Below are positions 26,101 through 35,928 of a stretch of DNA of 64,000 nucleotides, piece after piece (positions within the stretch are counted from its first letter, which is position 1; every line of letters begins with the position of its first letter). The notes beneath the pieces were generated by a model that ran no database searches, was not told the DNA's origin, and saw only the letters and a list, made by a program, of their open reading frames with translations. The stretch covers positions 2,914,001 to 2,978,000 of the forward strand of contig OY764266.1 of the NCBI GenBank assembly GCA_963668365.1, in the 5' to 3' direction. Position numbers and translations under genes: made by a program. The DNA is from VXNE01 sp963668365 (GTDB taxonomy: Bacteria > Pseudomonadota > Gammaproteobacteria > Pseudomonadales > Azotimanducaceae).

Positions 26101-28548
26101 ATGAACCGCGCACTCCTTCCAGTCCTTCCGCTGCGCGATATCGTGGCTTTTCCGCACGGCGTGCTATCGCTGTTCGTCAGCACCCGGTCATCCATCCTGG
26201 CGCTCGAGTCGGCCATGGCCGGAGACAAGCAGATCCTTCTCGTCTCCAAGCGCGATGCCCGGAGCGAGAAGCCCGGACAGCAGGACCTGTTCGGGGTCGG
26301 CACATCGGCCACCGTGCTGCAAATGCTCCAGTTGCCCGACGACACCGTCAAGGTCCTGGTGGAGGGCGTTGGGCGCGCGCGGATCGCCGACGTGCACGAC
26401 AACGGAAGGCACCTGATCGCCGACGTCGAGATGCTCGAAGAGCCCGCGGTCGAGACCGCGATGGTCGAAGCGGTAGCGCGCGCGGTGTCGTCGCAGTTCG
26501 AAGCGTTTGTCGAATCCTCGGAAGCTTCGAAGAAAGTGCCGCCGGAGACAGTTTCTTCGGTGTCGTCCATCGATGACCCCGGCCGCCTGATCGACACGAT
26601 CGCCACGCAGCTTCCCTTCAAGCTCGAAGATCGCCAAGCGGTTCTCGAGGCCGTGGCCCTGGACGACCGGATGCAGCGGATCGTTGGTTTGATGGAAGCC
26701 GAGATGGCGCTCAATCGGCTGGAGAAAAGCATCCGCGGCCGCGTCAAGAAGCAGATGGAGGATAGCCAGCGCGAGTACTACCTGAACGAAAAGATGAAGG
26801 CGATCCAGCAGGAGCTCGGAGGCGAGGCGTTGCCGGACGAATTCGAGGAGATTCGACGGAAGATCACCGAATCGGGCTGTGCCAGGGAGGCAAAGGAGAA
26901 GGCGGAGCATGAACTCTCAAAGCTCATGCGCATGCCGCCGATGTCGCCCGAGGCGACCGTCATTCGCGGATATCTCGATTGGTTGCTGGCGCTTCCCTGG
27001 AAGAAGCGAAGCCGCACGCGTCGGGACCTCAAGGCCGCGGAGGCAATTCTCGATGCCGATCACTACGGTCTCGAGGAAGTGAAGGAGCGAATCGTCGAGT
27101 ATCTCGCCGTCCAGCGGCGCGTGGGCAAGGTTAAGGGGGCCGTGCTTTGCCTCGTCGGACCGCCTGGCGTCGGCAAGACTTCGCTCGGAGAATCGATTGC
27201 CCATGCGACGAATCGGAAATTCGTGCGCATGTCACTGGGCGGCGTGCGGGACGAGGCGGAGATTCGGGGCCATCGCCGCACGTACATCGGCTCGATGCCA
27301 GGCAAGATTCTGCAGAAGGTCGCGAGGGTCGGAGTGCGAAACCCGCTGTTCCTGCTCGACGAGGTCGACAAGATGGGCATGGACTTTCGGGGAGACCCGG
27401 CATCCGCCCTGCTCGAAGTGCTGGATCCGGAGCAGAACAACACCTTCAACGACCACTATCTCGAGGTGGACTACGACCTGTCGGATGTCTTCTTCGTATG
27501 CACGTCGAACTCCATGGATATTCCGCCGGCCCTGCTTGATCGCATGGAGGTGATTCGGCTGCCCGGCTACACCGAAGACGAAAAGGTCAACATCGCGTCG
27601 CGCTTTCTCGTTCCGAAGCAAAAGGGGCTGAACGGATTGGCATCCGTCGATTTCGAAATCTCGGAACCGGCGACTCTCGAACTCATCCGCTACTACACTC
27701 GTGAAGCCGGTGTGCGCGCCTTGGAACGCGAGATTGCCAAGATTTGCCGCAAGGTCGTCAAGGACCAGGCGCTTGGCGACACCGAGTCCGAGACCGTGAT
27801 CGGGAGGGAGCATGTCGAAGGCTACAACGGCGTGCGAAAGTTCGATTTCGGTCGGGCCGAGGACGAGAACCGGATAGGAGTCGTCACCGGCCTCGCATGG
27901 ACCCAGGTGGGCGGCGAGCTTCTGAATATCGAGGCGGTCGCGGTGCCCGGCAAGGGACGCCAGACGAAGACCGGATCCCTTGGCGATGTCATGCAGGAGT
28001 CGATCCAGGCGGCGCTGACGTTCGTGCGCAGCCGCGCGGAAGATCTCGGCATCGAAGTCGACTTCCACGAGAAGCATGACATCCACATACACGTTCCCGA
28101 AGGGGCGACGCCCAAAGACGGTCCGAGCGCCGGGACAGGCATGTGTACGGCCCTCGTGTCCGTCTTGACGGGGATTCCCGTAAAAGCGGACGTGGCCATG
28201 ACCGGCGAGATCACGTTGCGCGGACAAGTGCTTCGGGTGGGCGGGCTGAAAGAAAAGCTGCTGGCCGCGCACCGGGGTGGAATCCGCTGCGTGATCATCC
28301 CCGAGGACAATGCGCGCGACCTGAAGGAGGTGCCCGACAACGTGAAGTCCGCGTTGGACATCCTGCCGGTCAAGTGGATGGACGAAGTGATTGGAGCCGC
28401 CCTTGAACGGTCTCCGGCGCCCAGGACGGAGTCCGGGCCGGAACCGGGATCCGGACCCGGCGAGGAAGTGGATCAGGACGTCCCCTTCGTCCGAATTGAC
28501 CGCCGCGGCGATTCAGCCGTTGACAGCGTTTTTTCCCCGTTGATATAA
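26101..28548 (+). CDS. lon: Lon protease
   Basis: Cytoplasmic ATP-dependent serine protease of 815 residues. The N-terminal substrate-binding domain starts LLPVLPLRDIVAFPH, the AAA+ module has Walker A GPPGVGKT at 353-360, and the protease domain has the Ser-Lys dyad S676 (KDGPSAG) and K719 (GGLKEKLLAAHR). The C-terminal about 45 residues are a Pro/Gly/Glu-rich tail. The 167-base gap upstream contains a small GC hairpin (GCGAGC/GCTCGC) and no gene. Confidence 0.97.
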   Translation: MNRALLPVLPLRDIVAFPHGVLSLFVSTRSSILALESAMAGDKQILLVSKRDARSEKPGQQDLFGVGTSATVLQMLQLPDDTVKVLVEGVGRARIADVHDNGRHLIADVEMLEEPAVETAMVEAVARAVSSQFEAFVESSEASKKVPPETVSSVSSIDDPGRLIDTIATQLPFKLEDRQAVLEAVALDDRMQRIVGLMEAEMALNRLEKSIRGRVKKQMEDSQREYYLNEKMKAIQQELGGEALPDEFEEIRRKITESGCAREAKEKAEHELSKLMRMPPMSPEATVIRGYLDWLLALPWKKRSRTRRDLKAAEAILDADHYGLEEVKERIVEYLAVQRRVGKVKGAVLCLVGPPGVGKTSLGESIAHATNRKFVRMSLGGVRDEAEIRGHRRTYIGSMPGKILQKVARVGVRNPLFLLDEVDKMGMDFRGDPASALLEVLDPEQNNTFNDHYLEVDYDLSDVFFVCTSNSMDIPPALLDRMEVIRLPGYTEDEKVNIASRFLVPKQKGLNGLASVDFEISEPATLELIRYYTREAGVRALEREIAKICRKVVKDQALGDTESETVIGREHVEGYNGVRKFDFGRAEDENRIGVVTGLAWTQVGGELLNIEAVAVPGKGRQTKTGSLGDVMQESIQAALTFVRSRAEDLGIEVDFHEKHDIHIHVPEGATPKDGPSAGTGMCTALVSVLTGIPVKADVAMTGEITLRGQVLRVGGLKEKLLAAHRGGIRCVIIPEDNARDLKEVPDNVKSALDILPVKWMDEVIGAALERSPAPRTESGPEPGSGPGEEVDQDVPFVRIDRRGDSAVDSVFSPLI

Positions 28549-28624
28549 GACTCGTGTTGCTTAAGCGTAGCTTGGTAGCAACTTCCCAACCCGTTTCAAA
28601 CGTACCATGCGAGAAAGATTGAGT

Positions 28625-28900
28625 ATGAATAAGTCAGAACTAGTCGATTCGATTTCCAGCTCGGCCGATATTTCCAGGGCCGCCGCGGGCAGGGCGGTGG
28701 ATGCCCTCTGCGATGCGGTGGGTTCAGCCCTCAAGAACTCCGAAACGGTGGCCATTGCGGGATTCGGGACATTCTCCGTGCGCGACCGGGCCGCTCGAAC
28801 CGGGCGCAACCCCCGGACGGGCGAAGCTATCGAAATCGCCGCCTCCAGGGTGCCTGCGTTCAAGGCGGGCAAGGCGCTCAGAGACGCCGTCAACGGATAG
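28625..28900 (+). CDS. hupB: DNA-binding protein HU
   Basis: A 91-residue nucleoid protein. MNKSELVDSI opens the HU fold, the signature GFGTFSVRDRAARTGRNPRT sits in the beta-arm region, and VPAFKAGKALRDAV closes it. The ATG at 28625 is chosen over one 18 bases earlier because it matches the family start. It lies between lon and ppiD as in E. coli. Confidence 0.95.
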   Translation: MNKSELVDSISSSADISRAAAGRAVDALCDAVGSALKNSETVAIAGFGTFSVRDRAARTGRNPRTGEAIEIAASRVPAFKAGKALRDAVNG

Positions 28901-29004
28901 GATTCGTTTCGCGAGGCTGCGCTTGGACCGCGCGGCGACCAAAGCCGCCGGCCATGGCCGGCGGACGGCGTTCGCATGGAGTACGGCGACGTGATGCTGC
29001 TGAC

Positions 29005-30897
29005 ATGATGCTGCAAAAGATGCGCGATGGCGCGCAATCCCTGGGTGCCAAGATCATGGTGGCCATTATCGCCTTCGTGCTGACGGCCTTCGGTTTCGGA
29101 GCCTTCAACCTGTTCCCGGTTGGCGACAACGTCGCAGCGACGGTCAACGGCCAAGACATTGGCGAGGCGTACCTGGAAAACGAAACGGAGCGACGCTTGC
29201 GGGTTCTGCGCGCAGAACTGGGGGAGGATTTTGACCCGGCCCTCATCGACCGCGAGCAGCTTCGGCAATCGACGTTGGACACGTTGATCGATCGCACCCT
29301 TCTGCTGCAACTGGCGGATGACCTGAACCTGGCGGTGGCGAGGAGCGAGCTGGATCGCCAGATCACGTCAATGTCCGAGTTCCAGGTGGACGGCGTCTTC
29401 GACGAAGGACGGTTCCGTTCCCTTCTCTCGAATGCCGGATTCTCGCCGGCATCGTTCCTCGACGACCAGGAGCGCAATGTTCGCCTCGATCAGCTTGCGG
29501 GCGCCGTTCAGGGCACGGCCGTCGTGACAGATCAGGAGGTCAGGGACGCATCGCGCGTCCTGGGGCAAAGGCGCGATATCGCGTATCTGGAGTTTGCCGC
29601 CGATGGCTTCGCCGAGGGCATCGAGGTCTCGGATGACGAGGTGGCGCGCTACTACGACGAGAACATCCACCTCTACCTGACAAGGGAAAACGTCGATCTC
29701 GAATATATCGAGTTGTCGCTGGATGCCCTGGCTGCGGAGCAGGACGTGGCGGAGGACGATGTCATCGCGGCCTTCGAAGAGGAGGAGCGCATTCGAGTCG
29801 AATCGGGCGGGGGCGAGGAGCGGCGGGCCGCGCACATACTGCTGGAGACGACGGACGCGCGCTCCGAACAGGAAGCGACCGCGACGCTCCTCGAGATTCG
29901 CTCGGAGATCGAACGGGGCGCATCCTTTGGGGACAAGGCGAGGGACGTGTCGGAAGATGCGGGATCGGGGTCCAACGACGGCGACCTGGGATTCGCCGGT
30001 CGCGGCACCTTCGTGCCGTCGTTCGAAGAGGCGCTTTGGGAACTTGAAGTCGGAGCTCTCTCGGATCCCGTAACGACCCAGTTCGGCGTCCATCTCATTA
30101 CCTTGCTCGAAGTCAGGCAGGCCGAGCCGCGCGCATTCGAAGACGAGCGGGAGCGTCTCGCGGAGTCGATCAAGCGCGATCGCGCAGAGCCGATCTTCGA
30201 AGAGAATCTGCGGGTGATGGACGAGATCGCATTCGAGCAGCCGGATACCCTGGGCGGCATCGTCGAGGCCCTGGGCCTCGAAATCCGCATGGCCGAAGGG
30301 GTGACCCGCGAGGCCGGCGAGGATCCGTTTGGCGACAGGGTGCTGCGCGAGGCCGTGTTCGAGGTCGATGTGCTCGAAGGCTACAACAGTCCCGCGGTCA
30401 AGTTCGGCGATGACAACGCGGTAGTGGCGCGGGTCACGGCGCATCGTCCCGCCGCGGAAGTCCCGCTTGAAGAAGTGGCCGACGGTGTGCGGGAAACCCT
30501 TGTCGCACGGAGGGCTGGCGAGGCGGCGGCGGTCGCGGCAGAGTCGGCGCTCGATCGCCTGCTCGCGGGCGATGCCGCTTCGGACGTGGCCAGCGAGCAT
30601 TCGTTGACCTGGAAAACGCACGAGGCAACTGGATACCTTGATCGCGAAATCCCCGTTTCTGTCCGCCAGGCCGCCTTCAGGCTTTCTCCTCCGGTCGGCG
30701 AGGAGCGATCCGCGACGACGACGGCGCTCATGAACGGTGGCTCAGCCCTGGTCGTGGTATCTCGGGTGGACGCGGGGGACTACGGCGCCATGAGCGAGGC
30801 GGAACGCGTCAATCTGCGCGGCGATCTGGCGCAACTGGCGAGTCAGCGCGCCCTGGTTTCGGTATTGGGAACCCTGAGAGGGGATGCGGACCTGTAA
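29005..30897 (+). CDS. ppiD: peptidyl-prolyl cis-trans isomerase PpiD
   Basis: Inner-membrane anchored periplasmic chaperone that helps newly translocated envelope proteins. About 630 residues. MLQKMRDGAQ precedes a single membrane segment (IMVAIIAFVLTAFGFGAF), then a SurA-N-like region, a parvulin domain (AAHILLE, then GDLGFAGRGTFVPSFEEAL, FGVHLI), and a long C-terminal region. Tandem ATGs at 29005 and 29008 leave the start ambiguous by one codon. Its 3' end overlaps the convergent transglycosylase gene by 89 bases. Confidence 0.93.
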   Translation: MMLQKMRDGAQSLGAKIMVAIIAFVLTAFGFGAFNLFPVGDNVAATVNGQDIGEAYLENETERRLRVLRAELGEDFDPALIDREQLRQSTLDTLIDRTLLLQLADDLNLAVARSELDRQITSMSEFQVDGVFDEGRFRSLLSNAGFSPASFLDDQERNVRLDQLAGAVQGTAVVTDQEVRDASRVLGQRRDIAYLEFAADGFAEGIEVSDDEVARYYDENIHLYLTRENVDLEYIELSLDALAAEQDVAEDDVIAAFEEEERIRVESGGGEERRAAHILLETTDARSEQEATATLLEIRSEIERGASFGDKARDVSEDAGSGSNDGDLGFAGRGTFVPSFEEALWELEVGALSDPVTTQFGVHLITLLEVRQAEPRAFEDERERLAESIKRDRAEPIFEENLRVMDEIAFEQPDTLGGIVEALGLEIRMAEGVTREAGEDPFGDRVLREAVFEVDVLEGYNSPAVKFGDDNAVVARVTAHRPAAEVPLEEVADGVRETLVARRAGEAAAVAAESALDRLLAGDAASDVASEHSLTWKTHEATGYLDREIPVSVRQAAFRLSPPVGEERSATTTALMNGGSALVVVSRVDAGDYGAMSEAERVNLRGDLAQLASQRALVSVLGTLRGDADL

Positions 30898-31708
30898 ACC
30901 ACTTGTCCAGAGTGGTCGCGGCCGATGTTGGCTCGGCCAGCACGTGGGGCATGCCGGATCCGACCGCCGCCGTGTCTTGACGCAGACCCTCGGGCAGGGC
31001 GATGCCGTGGGCTGACGGGTCGGCGAAGATCGCCGCGAACGCGAACAGCCGCGGCACATAGACGGCCGTTTCGGCGGGCCAGCGGAGATCGAAGAACGAC
31101 GCGCCCGCGTCCGCGCCGCCCAACATGTTGGCTACCTTCGTTTCTCCACAGTTGTAGGCTGCAAGCGCCAGCGTCCAGTCGCTGAAACGGCGTTGCAGAT
31201 CGGTCAGATACCTGAGCGCCGCATCCGTCGACGCGATCGGATCGCGGCGCTCATCAACGTGCCAGGTGATCTTCAGGCCATAGCGCTTTGCGGTGCCGGG
31301 AACCAGCTGCCACAGGCCTCGCGCTCCGCTTCGAGACACGGCGGCCGGGTTGACGCCGCTCTCGACGATCGGAAGAAGGCAGATTTCGGCCGGCATTCCG
31401 CGCTCGCGCGCCCGCGAGCAGATGGCCGGCAGGTAGCGCTCGATTCGAGGCGACAGCCTTGCCAGGTGGGAGGGGCTGCGCCTCACGCGATCGATCTCGC
31501 GCAACACCACTGGCTGGTCGAGTCTGTGGTTCAGGGAGAAGCCCTCTCGAAGCACCTCCAGAAACCCTGCCGCCGCAACGGGAGATTCGGGTGCTTCTTC
31601 CGTCAACGCGCTCGCGGGACCGGCGGCAGAAACCAGGAGGAACGCGCAAAATGTTCGAAAAAAGGCGGCAACGGAGTTTGGTGCGGCCGGTTCCCGGGCG
31701 GGATCCAT
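30809..31708 (-). CDS. MltD-like membrane-bound lytic murein transglycosylase
   Basis: The ATG at 31708 gives 299 residues with a signal peptide (FFRTFCAFLLVSAAGPASA); an upstream ATG at 31774 is an alternative. The SLT domain shows the catalytic Glu in LLPIVESGVNPAAVSRSGARG read in two parts, then GLWQLVPGTAKRYGL and LALAAYNCGETKV. It lacks the LysM repeats of E. coli MltD, so it is a short form. Its place beside yafS-rnhA-dnaQ is the mltD neighbourhood. The C-terminal 30 codons run antisense through the ppiD end. Confidence 0.85.
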   Translation of the reverse strand: MDPAREPAAPNSVAAFFRTFCAFLLVSAAGPASALTEEAPESPVAAAGFLEVLREGFSLNHRLDQPVVLREIDRVRRSPSHLARLSPRIERYLPAICSRARERGMPAEICLLPIVESGVNPAAVSRSGARGLWQLVPGTAKRYGLKITWHVDERRDPIASTDAALRYLTDLQRRFSDWTLALAAYNCGETKVANMLGGADAGASFFDLRWPAETAVYVPRLFAFAAIFADPSAHGIALPEGLRQDTAAVGSGMPHVLAEPTSAATTLDKWFTGPHPLSGFPIPKPGRADSPVAPDRRAD

Positions 31709-31930
31709 GCGTAGAGGAATGTCGGCGTTGACGACGATTCCGGCAACAGTGGGCGTGTTGTCTCTCACGCGCATCGCGAGCGTTTCTTTGTGTTTTTCTT
31801 GGGTGCTTTTCTTGGGTTGCGGATGGATTCCGCGCGGTACAAAATGGTGCCAGATCTCGTCGCTACTTTGCGGGAAATTACCGTCATTCGCAACCTCGCT
31901 CCGCCGGTTTCTTCTCACGCGCTCCAATTC

Positions 31931-32629
31931 ATGAGGAACTGGTTCGAAACTGAGCCGGGCAAGCGGCTTTTGCGGCGCGAAACGGCGTTGATACGCAGCC
32001 AGGTGCGCCGTTTTCACGGCGAAAGCCTGCTTTGGATGGGCCCCGTGCCGCGGGCTGCGTCCGCGACCGCGCGTTGCATGGTGAAGAGCCGCTTCTACCT
32101 GTCTCCAGACCCGAGCGCTGCCCGTGACAGTGAGTTGCCGTCCTCGATATCGGCTTCACAGGCGCTGCCGATTCCCTCGAACAGCGTGGACGGCGTCGTC
32201 GTTCACCATGCGCTGGAGTACGCGGAGGATGCCCGTGCCGCCATTCGGGAGATCACCCGCGTGATCCGCCCCGGGGGCAGATTGCTGATCTGTTCCTTCA
32301 ATCCGTTGTCGATGTGGAACCTGCGCAGGCCTCGCGGGATGACGCTGGTCACCGCCTACCGGCTGAGCGATTGGCTGGCGGTGCTCGGCTTTGACCGGGA
32401 GGAGGGCGTTCGGTACATGAACTATCGGGCCAGCATGAATCTGCGGCTTGACGGAGAACGTTGGCGCAAGGCGGGAGACTGGCTTGCCGAGCGGCACGTA
32501 CCGACGGGCGGGGTTTACCTGGTGCTCGCCGCCAAGAGCGCGGCCGCGCGAACCGGCATCGGGCGTGTGACCGCCGAGGGCGGCAATATCGCGCCCCTGG
32601 CCATGCCAAGGCCAATGGCTCGCCAGTGA
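31931..32629 (+). CDS. SAM-dependent methyltransferase-like protein (YafS type)
   Basis: The ATG at 31931 starts MRNWFETEPGKRLLRRE, the usual opening of this gammaproteobacterial family; 232 residues. The class I fold is partly degenerate: motif I is unclear, while NSVDGVVVHHALEYAEDARA and RVIRPGGRLLICSFNPLS match motifs II-III. The substrate is unknown. It overlaps rnhA as GTGA, and the yafS-rnhA-dnaQ order supports the call. Confidence 0.82.
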   Translation: MRNWFETEPGKRLLRRETALIRSQVRRFHGESLLWMGPVPRAASATARCMVKSRFYLSPDPSAARDSELPSSISASQALPIPSNSVDGVVVHHALEYAEDARAAIREITRVIRPGGRLLICSFNPLSMWNLRRPRGMTLVTAYRLSDWLAVLGFDREEGVRYMNYRASMNLRLDGERWRKAGDWLAERHVPTGGVYLVLAAKSAAARTGIGRVTAEGGNIAPLAMPRPMARQ

Positions 32630-33078
32630 GCGCGGCGGCGGTGGTCGAGATTTTTACCGACGGCGCGTGCCGCGGGAATCCGGGTCCCGGTGGCTGGGCC
32701 GCCCTGTTGCGGTGCGGCGAGGCAGAGACGCTGCTGAAAGGCGCTGCCGCGAGCAGCACGAACAACCGCATGGAACTCCAGGCGGCCATCGAAGGACTGG
32801 CGGCTCTTGGCAGTGCCTCCCGTCGCGTGCGCCTGACCACGGATTCGCAGTACGTCCGCCTGGGCGTCACCCAGTGGATGCGACGCTGGAAGGCAAACGG
32901 CTGGAGAACGTCGGGCAGGAGTCCGGTCAAGAACCGGGCGCTTTGGGAACGGCTCGATGGGCTTGCGGCGATCCACGACGTGGAGTGGTTGTGGGTCAAG
33001 GGTCACAGCGGCGTGGAAGAGAACGAGCGGGTGGACCAGGCCGCCAACGACGCCATAGATGCGATGCTTGGCGGATAG
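32626..33078 (+). CDS. rnhA: ribonuclease HI
   Basis: RNase HI cuts RNA in RNA-DNA hybrids. The GTG start overlaps the preceding stop and gives 150 residues. All catalytic residues are present: D12 (FTDGACRGNPG), E50 (NNRMELQAA), D73 (TTDSQYV), H127 (KGHSG) and D137 (VDQAAN). The next gene, dnaQ, starts eight bases after its stop, or overlaps it if the earlier ATG at 33059 is used. Confidence 0.96.
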   Translation: MSAAAVVEIFTDGACRGNPGPGGWAALLRCGEAETLLKGAAASSTNNRMELQAAIEGLAALGSASRRVRLTTDSQYVRLGVTQWMRRWKANGWRTSGRSPVKNRALWERLDGLAAIHDVEWLWVKGHSGVEENERVDQAANDAIDAMLGG

Positions 33079-33085
33079 TGGGCTA

Positions 33086-33817
33086 GTGCGCCAGGTGGTT
33101 CTGGATACCGAGACGACCGGGCTGGAGCCCCAGCGGGGACATCGCGTCATCGAGATCGGCGCGGTGGAGATCGTGGGTCGCGCCGTGACCGGCAGCCGGT
33201 TCCATTGCTATGTGAACCCGGAGCGGGCCATTGACGACGCGGCGTTCGAAGTGCACGGCCTGACATTGGAGCGACTCGCGAAAGAACCCAGGTTCGCCGA
33301 CGTGGCGCTGGACTTTCTCGACTTTGTTCGGGGCGCGGAACTCATCATCCACAACGCGCCGTTCGATGAGTCATTCATCGACTATGAATTCAGCCTGCTG
33401 CCCGAGATGGATGGAATCCCGGCATCCATCGGGGACATCTGTGCCGTGACGGACACGCTGGATATGGCGCGCAAAAAGCATCCGGGCCAGCGGAACTCGC
33501 TGGACGCATTGTGCCGGCGCTACGGCGTGGATAATTCCCAGCGCGAACTTCACGGAGCGCTGCTTGACGCGGAGATTCTGGCAGACGTCTACCTGTTGAT
33601 GACCGGCGGCCAGACCTCCCTGTTCGACTCCGATTCGACGCAGGACCTCCTCTCGAACGCAGAGGGGTTCCAACGGCTTGCCCCCGATCGGCCCCGGCTA
33701 CCCGTGGTAAGGGCCACGCCGGAGGAAATGGCTTGCCACGAGGCGATCCTCGACAGGGTGGAAGCCGCGGCCGAAAGCGGCGTCGTCTGGCGCGAAACGC
33801 CGACGCCGCAGTCTTGA
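33086..33817 (+). CDS. dnaQ: DNA polymerase III epsilon subunit
   Basis: The 3'-5' proofreading exonuclease of the replicase. GTG at 33086 gives VRQVVLDTETTG, the common start; an ATG at 33059 would add nine residues. Exo I has D7 and E9, Exo II has D94 (HNAPFDESF), Exo III has H156 and D161 (HGALLDAE). The clamp-binding motif QTSLF is at 176-180. 243 residues. Confidence 0.96.
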   Translation: MRQVVLDTETTGLEPQRGHRVIEIGAVEIVGRAVTGSRFHCYVNPERAIDDAAFEVHGLTLERLAKEPRFADVALDFLDFVRGAELIIHNAPFDESFIDYEFSLLPEMDGIPASIGDICAVTDTLDMARKKHPGQRNSLDALCRRYGVDNSQRELHGALLDAEILADVYLLMTGGQTSLFDSDSTQDLLSNAEGFQRLAPDRPRLPVVRATPEEMACHEAILDRVEAAAESGVVWRETPTPQS

Positions 33818-33842
33818 GAACGGCTCTCCTCGCGCAAAGGCT

Positions 33843-34796
33843 TCACGCATAACCGGCCAGGCGTTCGATGAGCCAGTAGGCGGCGATGCAGCCGACCGCG
33901 TATCCTGCCGCGACTCGCCCCCGCTGAAGGACCGGATCTCCGGCTATCCAGGTGGCCGCCCGAATGAGAAGAACGACCCCGAGGGCGAAAATCACCTGGC
34001 CGATCTCGACGCCCACGTTGAAGAACACGAGTCCCGTAACGACTTCGACCGGTGGCAGACCGATCTCGTTGAGCACGGCAGCGAATCCGAGCCCGTGGAG
34101 CAGCCCGAAGGCGCTCGAGACCGCTATGGGGTAACGCCAGGTCAGGTTTCGGCGGGGGCCCCTGGTCACTTCGGTCGCGAGGAACAGCACGCTGAGCGCG
34201 ATCACCGCTTCGATAGGGGGCACCGGCAGCCGTACGATCTCGAGCGCGGACAGGGCAAGCGTGACCGAATGCGCCAGGGTAAAGCCCGTGATCGTGATCA
34301 CGATGCGCTTCCAGGTCCCGGCGATCCAGATGAGACAGACGAGGAAAAGCAGGTGGTCGAATCCGATCCAGATGTGTTCCGCTCCGAGCCACAGGTACTG
34401 TCTGGCGACCGAAACGACGTCCTCTGGCCCCGGCATCCCGAATGACCGCACCCCCGAGGACAGCGCCATCGTGTGGCTCTCTCCCGTTTCGAGATTCACC
34501 CGGACCACCGTGGGGTTGGCCACCTCGTGGCGGGGATAGCGGATAGAGAGTTCGGCGCCATGGGGCGGGTCGACGCATGCGATCAGGGTCGGGCCACGGG
34601 TCGATTCGCCGGTGCTGCATGTCTTGGGAAACACGACCCGGGGGACGTTGTTCGGCAGGACTTGCGGCGGCGTCCTGATCCGCAGCAGATACCGGTGATC
34701 GGTGTGCTCGTTTATTTCCACCACCAGGGGCCGCAGGTCGTCGGCGGCCGCGAGCGATGCGGCCAGGACGCACAGGAGGCCCGCAAGGAGCCTCAC
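33843..34796 (-). CDS. HupE/UreJ-type membrane protein
   Basis: 317 residues with a signal peptide, a periplasmic beta-rich N-terminal half, then about six to seven membrane helices from residue 135. Motifs HIWIGFDHLLFLVCLIW, FTLAHSVTLAL and AFGLLHGLGFA place conserved histidines in the membrane as in the HupE/UreJ_2 family (metal transport-related). It overlaps the upstream isomerase gene by four bases, so the two form an operon; the pairing of a HupE-like protein with a parvulin-type protein recurs in proteobacteria. Confidence 0.83.
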   Translation of the reverse strand: MRLLAGLLCVLAASLAAADDLRPLVVEINEHTDHRYLLRIRTPPQVLPNNVPRVVFPKTCSTGESTRGPTLIACVDPPHGAELSIRYPRHEVANPTVVRVNLETGESHTMALSSGVRSFGMPGPEDVVSVARQYLWLGAEHIWIGFDHLLFLVCLIWIAGTWKRIVITITGFTLAHSVTLALSALEIVRLPVPPIEAVIALSVLFLATEVTRGPRRNLTWRYPIAVSSAFGLLHGLGFAAVLNEIGLPPVEVVTGLVFFNVGVEIGQVIFALGVVLLIRAATWIAGDPVLQRGRVAAGYAVGCIAAYWLIERLAGYA

Positions 34797-35668
34797 GGTG
34801 TCGCCTCGAGGTCGACAACGATGTCGTAGGCGCCTCGCGCGTCCCGGTAGTAGTTCTCCAGTTCCAGGCGGATGCGTTCGGACGCGAGGTCCTGGATGAC
34901 GCGTTGACGGACTTCCGCGAGCGGCGGCGAATGGCCGGGTTTGCGCGAAGAAACCATGACGAGGTGGTGGCCGTACTCGGAGGCGATGGGTCCGGTCCAG
35001 CGTTCCGAGGGCGCTTGCGCGAACACGGCCTCGGCAAAGCCGGCGCCGAAATGGGAAGCTATTTCCGCCGCTTCCCGGGCAACGTAGTTCTTGTGGTAGA
35101 GGAACATGTCCCCCTGCGATGGGCCGGCATGAAACGGCACTGCGTTTTCGTTGAGTTCCTCCAGTTTCAGGCCGGCGAGCGGCCTCGCGTTGTCCCCGCG
35201 GCTGTCCGAGCTGAAATATACGTGCGTGAACGTAATCTTGGTCGGCACAAAGTAGCGTTCCCCATTGGCCTCGTAGAAGTTCCGCACCTCGTCCTCGGAA
35301 AACGCCAGGGTGGTTTCCATGAATTCGCGGTTGATGTAGTCGAGCTGCGCGATCAGGCGACGCCGGCCGACGTAGTCGTAGGAATCGAGACCCATGGCCC
35401 GCGCCTGGCGGAAGAGCACTTCTTCCCGAACGTACTCCTCGATCAGCGCTTCGCGCCGTTCGCCGGTCATCGCTTCAAGCGCCTCTGCGGCCGAGTCCAC
35501 GTTGAGGCGGGGATCGCGGTATGCCAGGAACTGCACGAGGGCGGCGTGATCGACGCGTATTTCGTCGTCACTTGCGGTATCGCCATTCCCCGCCCACTCG
35601 AACGCCAGGAACAGCGCAGCTCCGACAAGCAGGAAGTGCAGCAACGGCTCGCGCAGAAGGCCCCTCAC
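34793..35668 (-). CDS. membrane-anchored parvulin-type peptidyl-prolyl isomerase
   Basis: GTG at 35668 gives RGLLREPLLHFLLVGAALFL, the family's typical membrane anchor start, and 291 residues; upstream codons have no support. The rotamase region includes FVPTKITFTHVYFSS and WTGPIASEYGHHLVMV. It probably assists folding of the overlapping downstream HupE-like membrane protein or another periplasmic partner. Catalytic residues of the parvulin core are only partly recognisable. Confidence 0.78.
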   Translation of the reverse strand: MRGLLREPLLHFLLVGAALFLAFEWAGNGDTASDDEIRVDHAALVQFLAYRDPRLNVDSAAEALEAMTGERREALIEEYVREEVLFRQARAMGLDSYDYVGRRRLIAQLDYINREFMETTLAFSEDEVRNFYEANGERYFVPTKITFTHVYFSSDSRGDNARPLAGLKLEELNENAVPFHAGPSQGDMFLYHKNYVAREAAEIASHFGAGFAEAVFAQAPSERWTGPIASEYGHHLVMVSSRKPGHSPPLAEVRQRVIQDLASERIRLELENYYRDARGAYDIVVDLEATP

Positions 35669-35928
35669 TGCGCGGCACCGTGATCGGTCGCGAAGTGGAG
35701 GCGCGGCTGGCGGTGCCGCCGTCGCGCATCCGAACCCGGACACCGGCCGGAGTTCCCGACACCGGTGCCCCTGCTCGACTGCGGTGAGTTGCGGGCTGCT
35801 CCGTGCATGCGGCGATATCCTATTCCTCCGGAACGAGAGACGCGCGGTGAATGTCCAGGAGATGCGAGATGGCGCGGGAGGAGGGTTGGTTTATAGTTGC
35901 CTCCTTTCGTGCCCGGAGACAACCAGCG

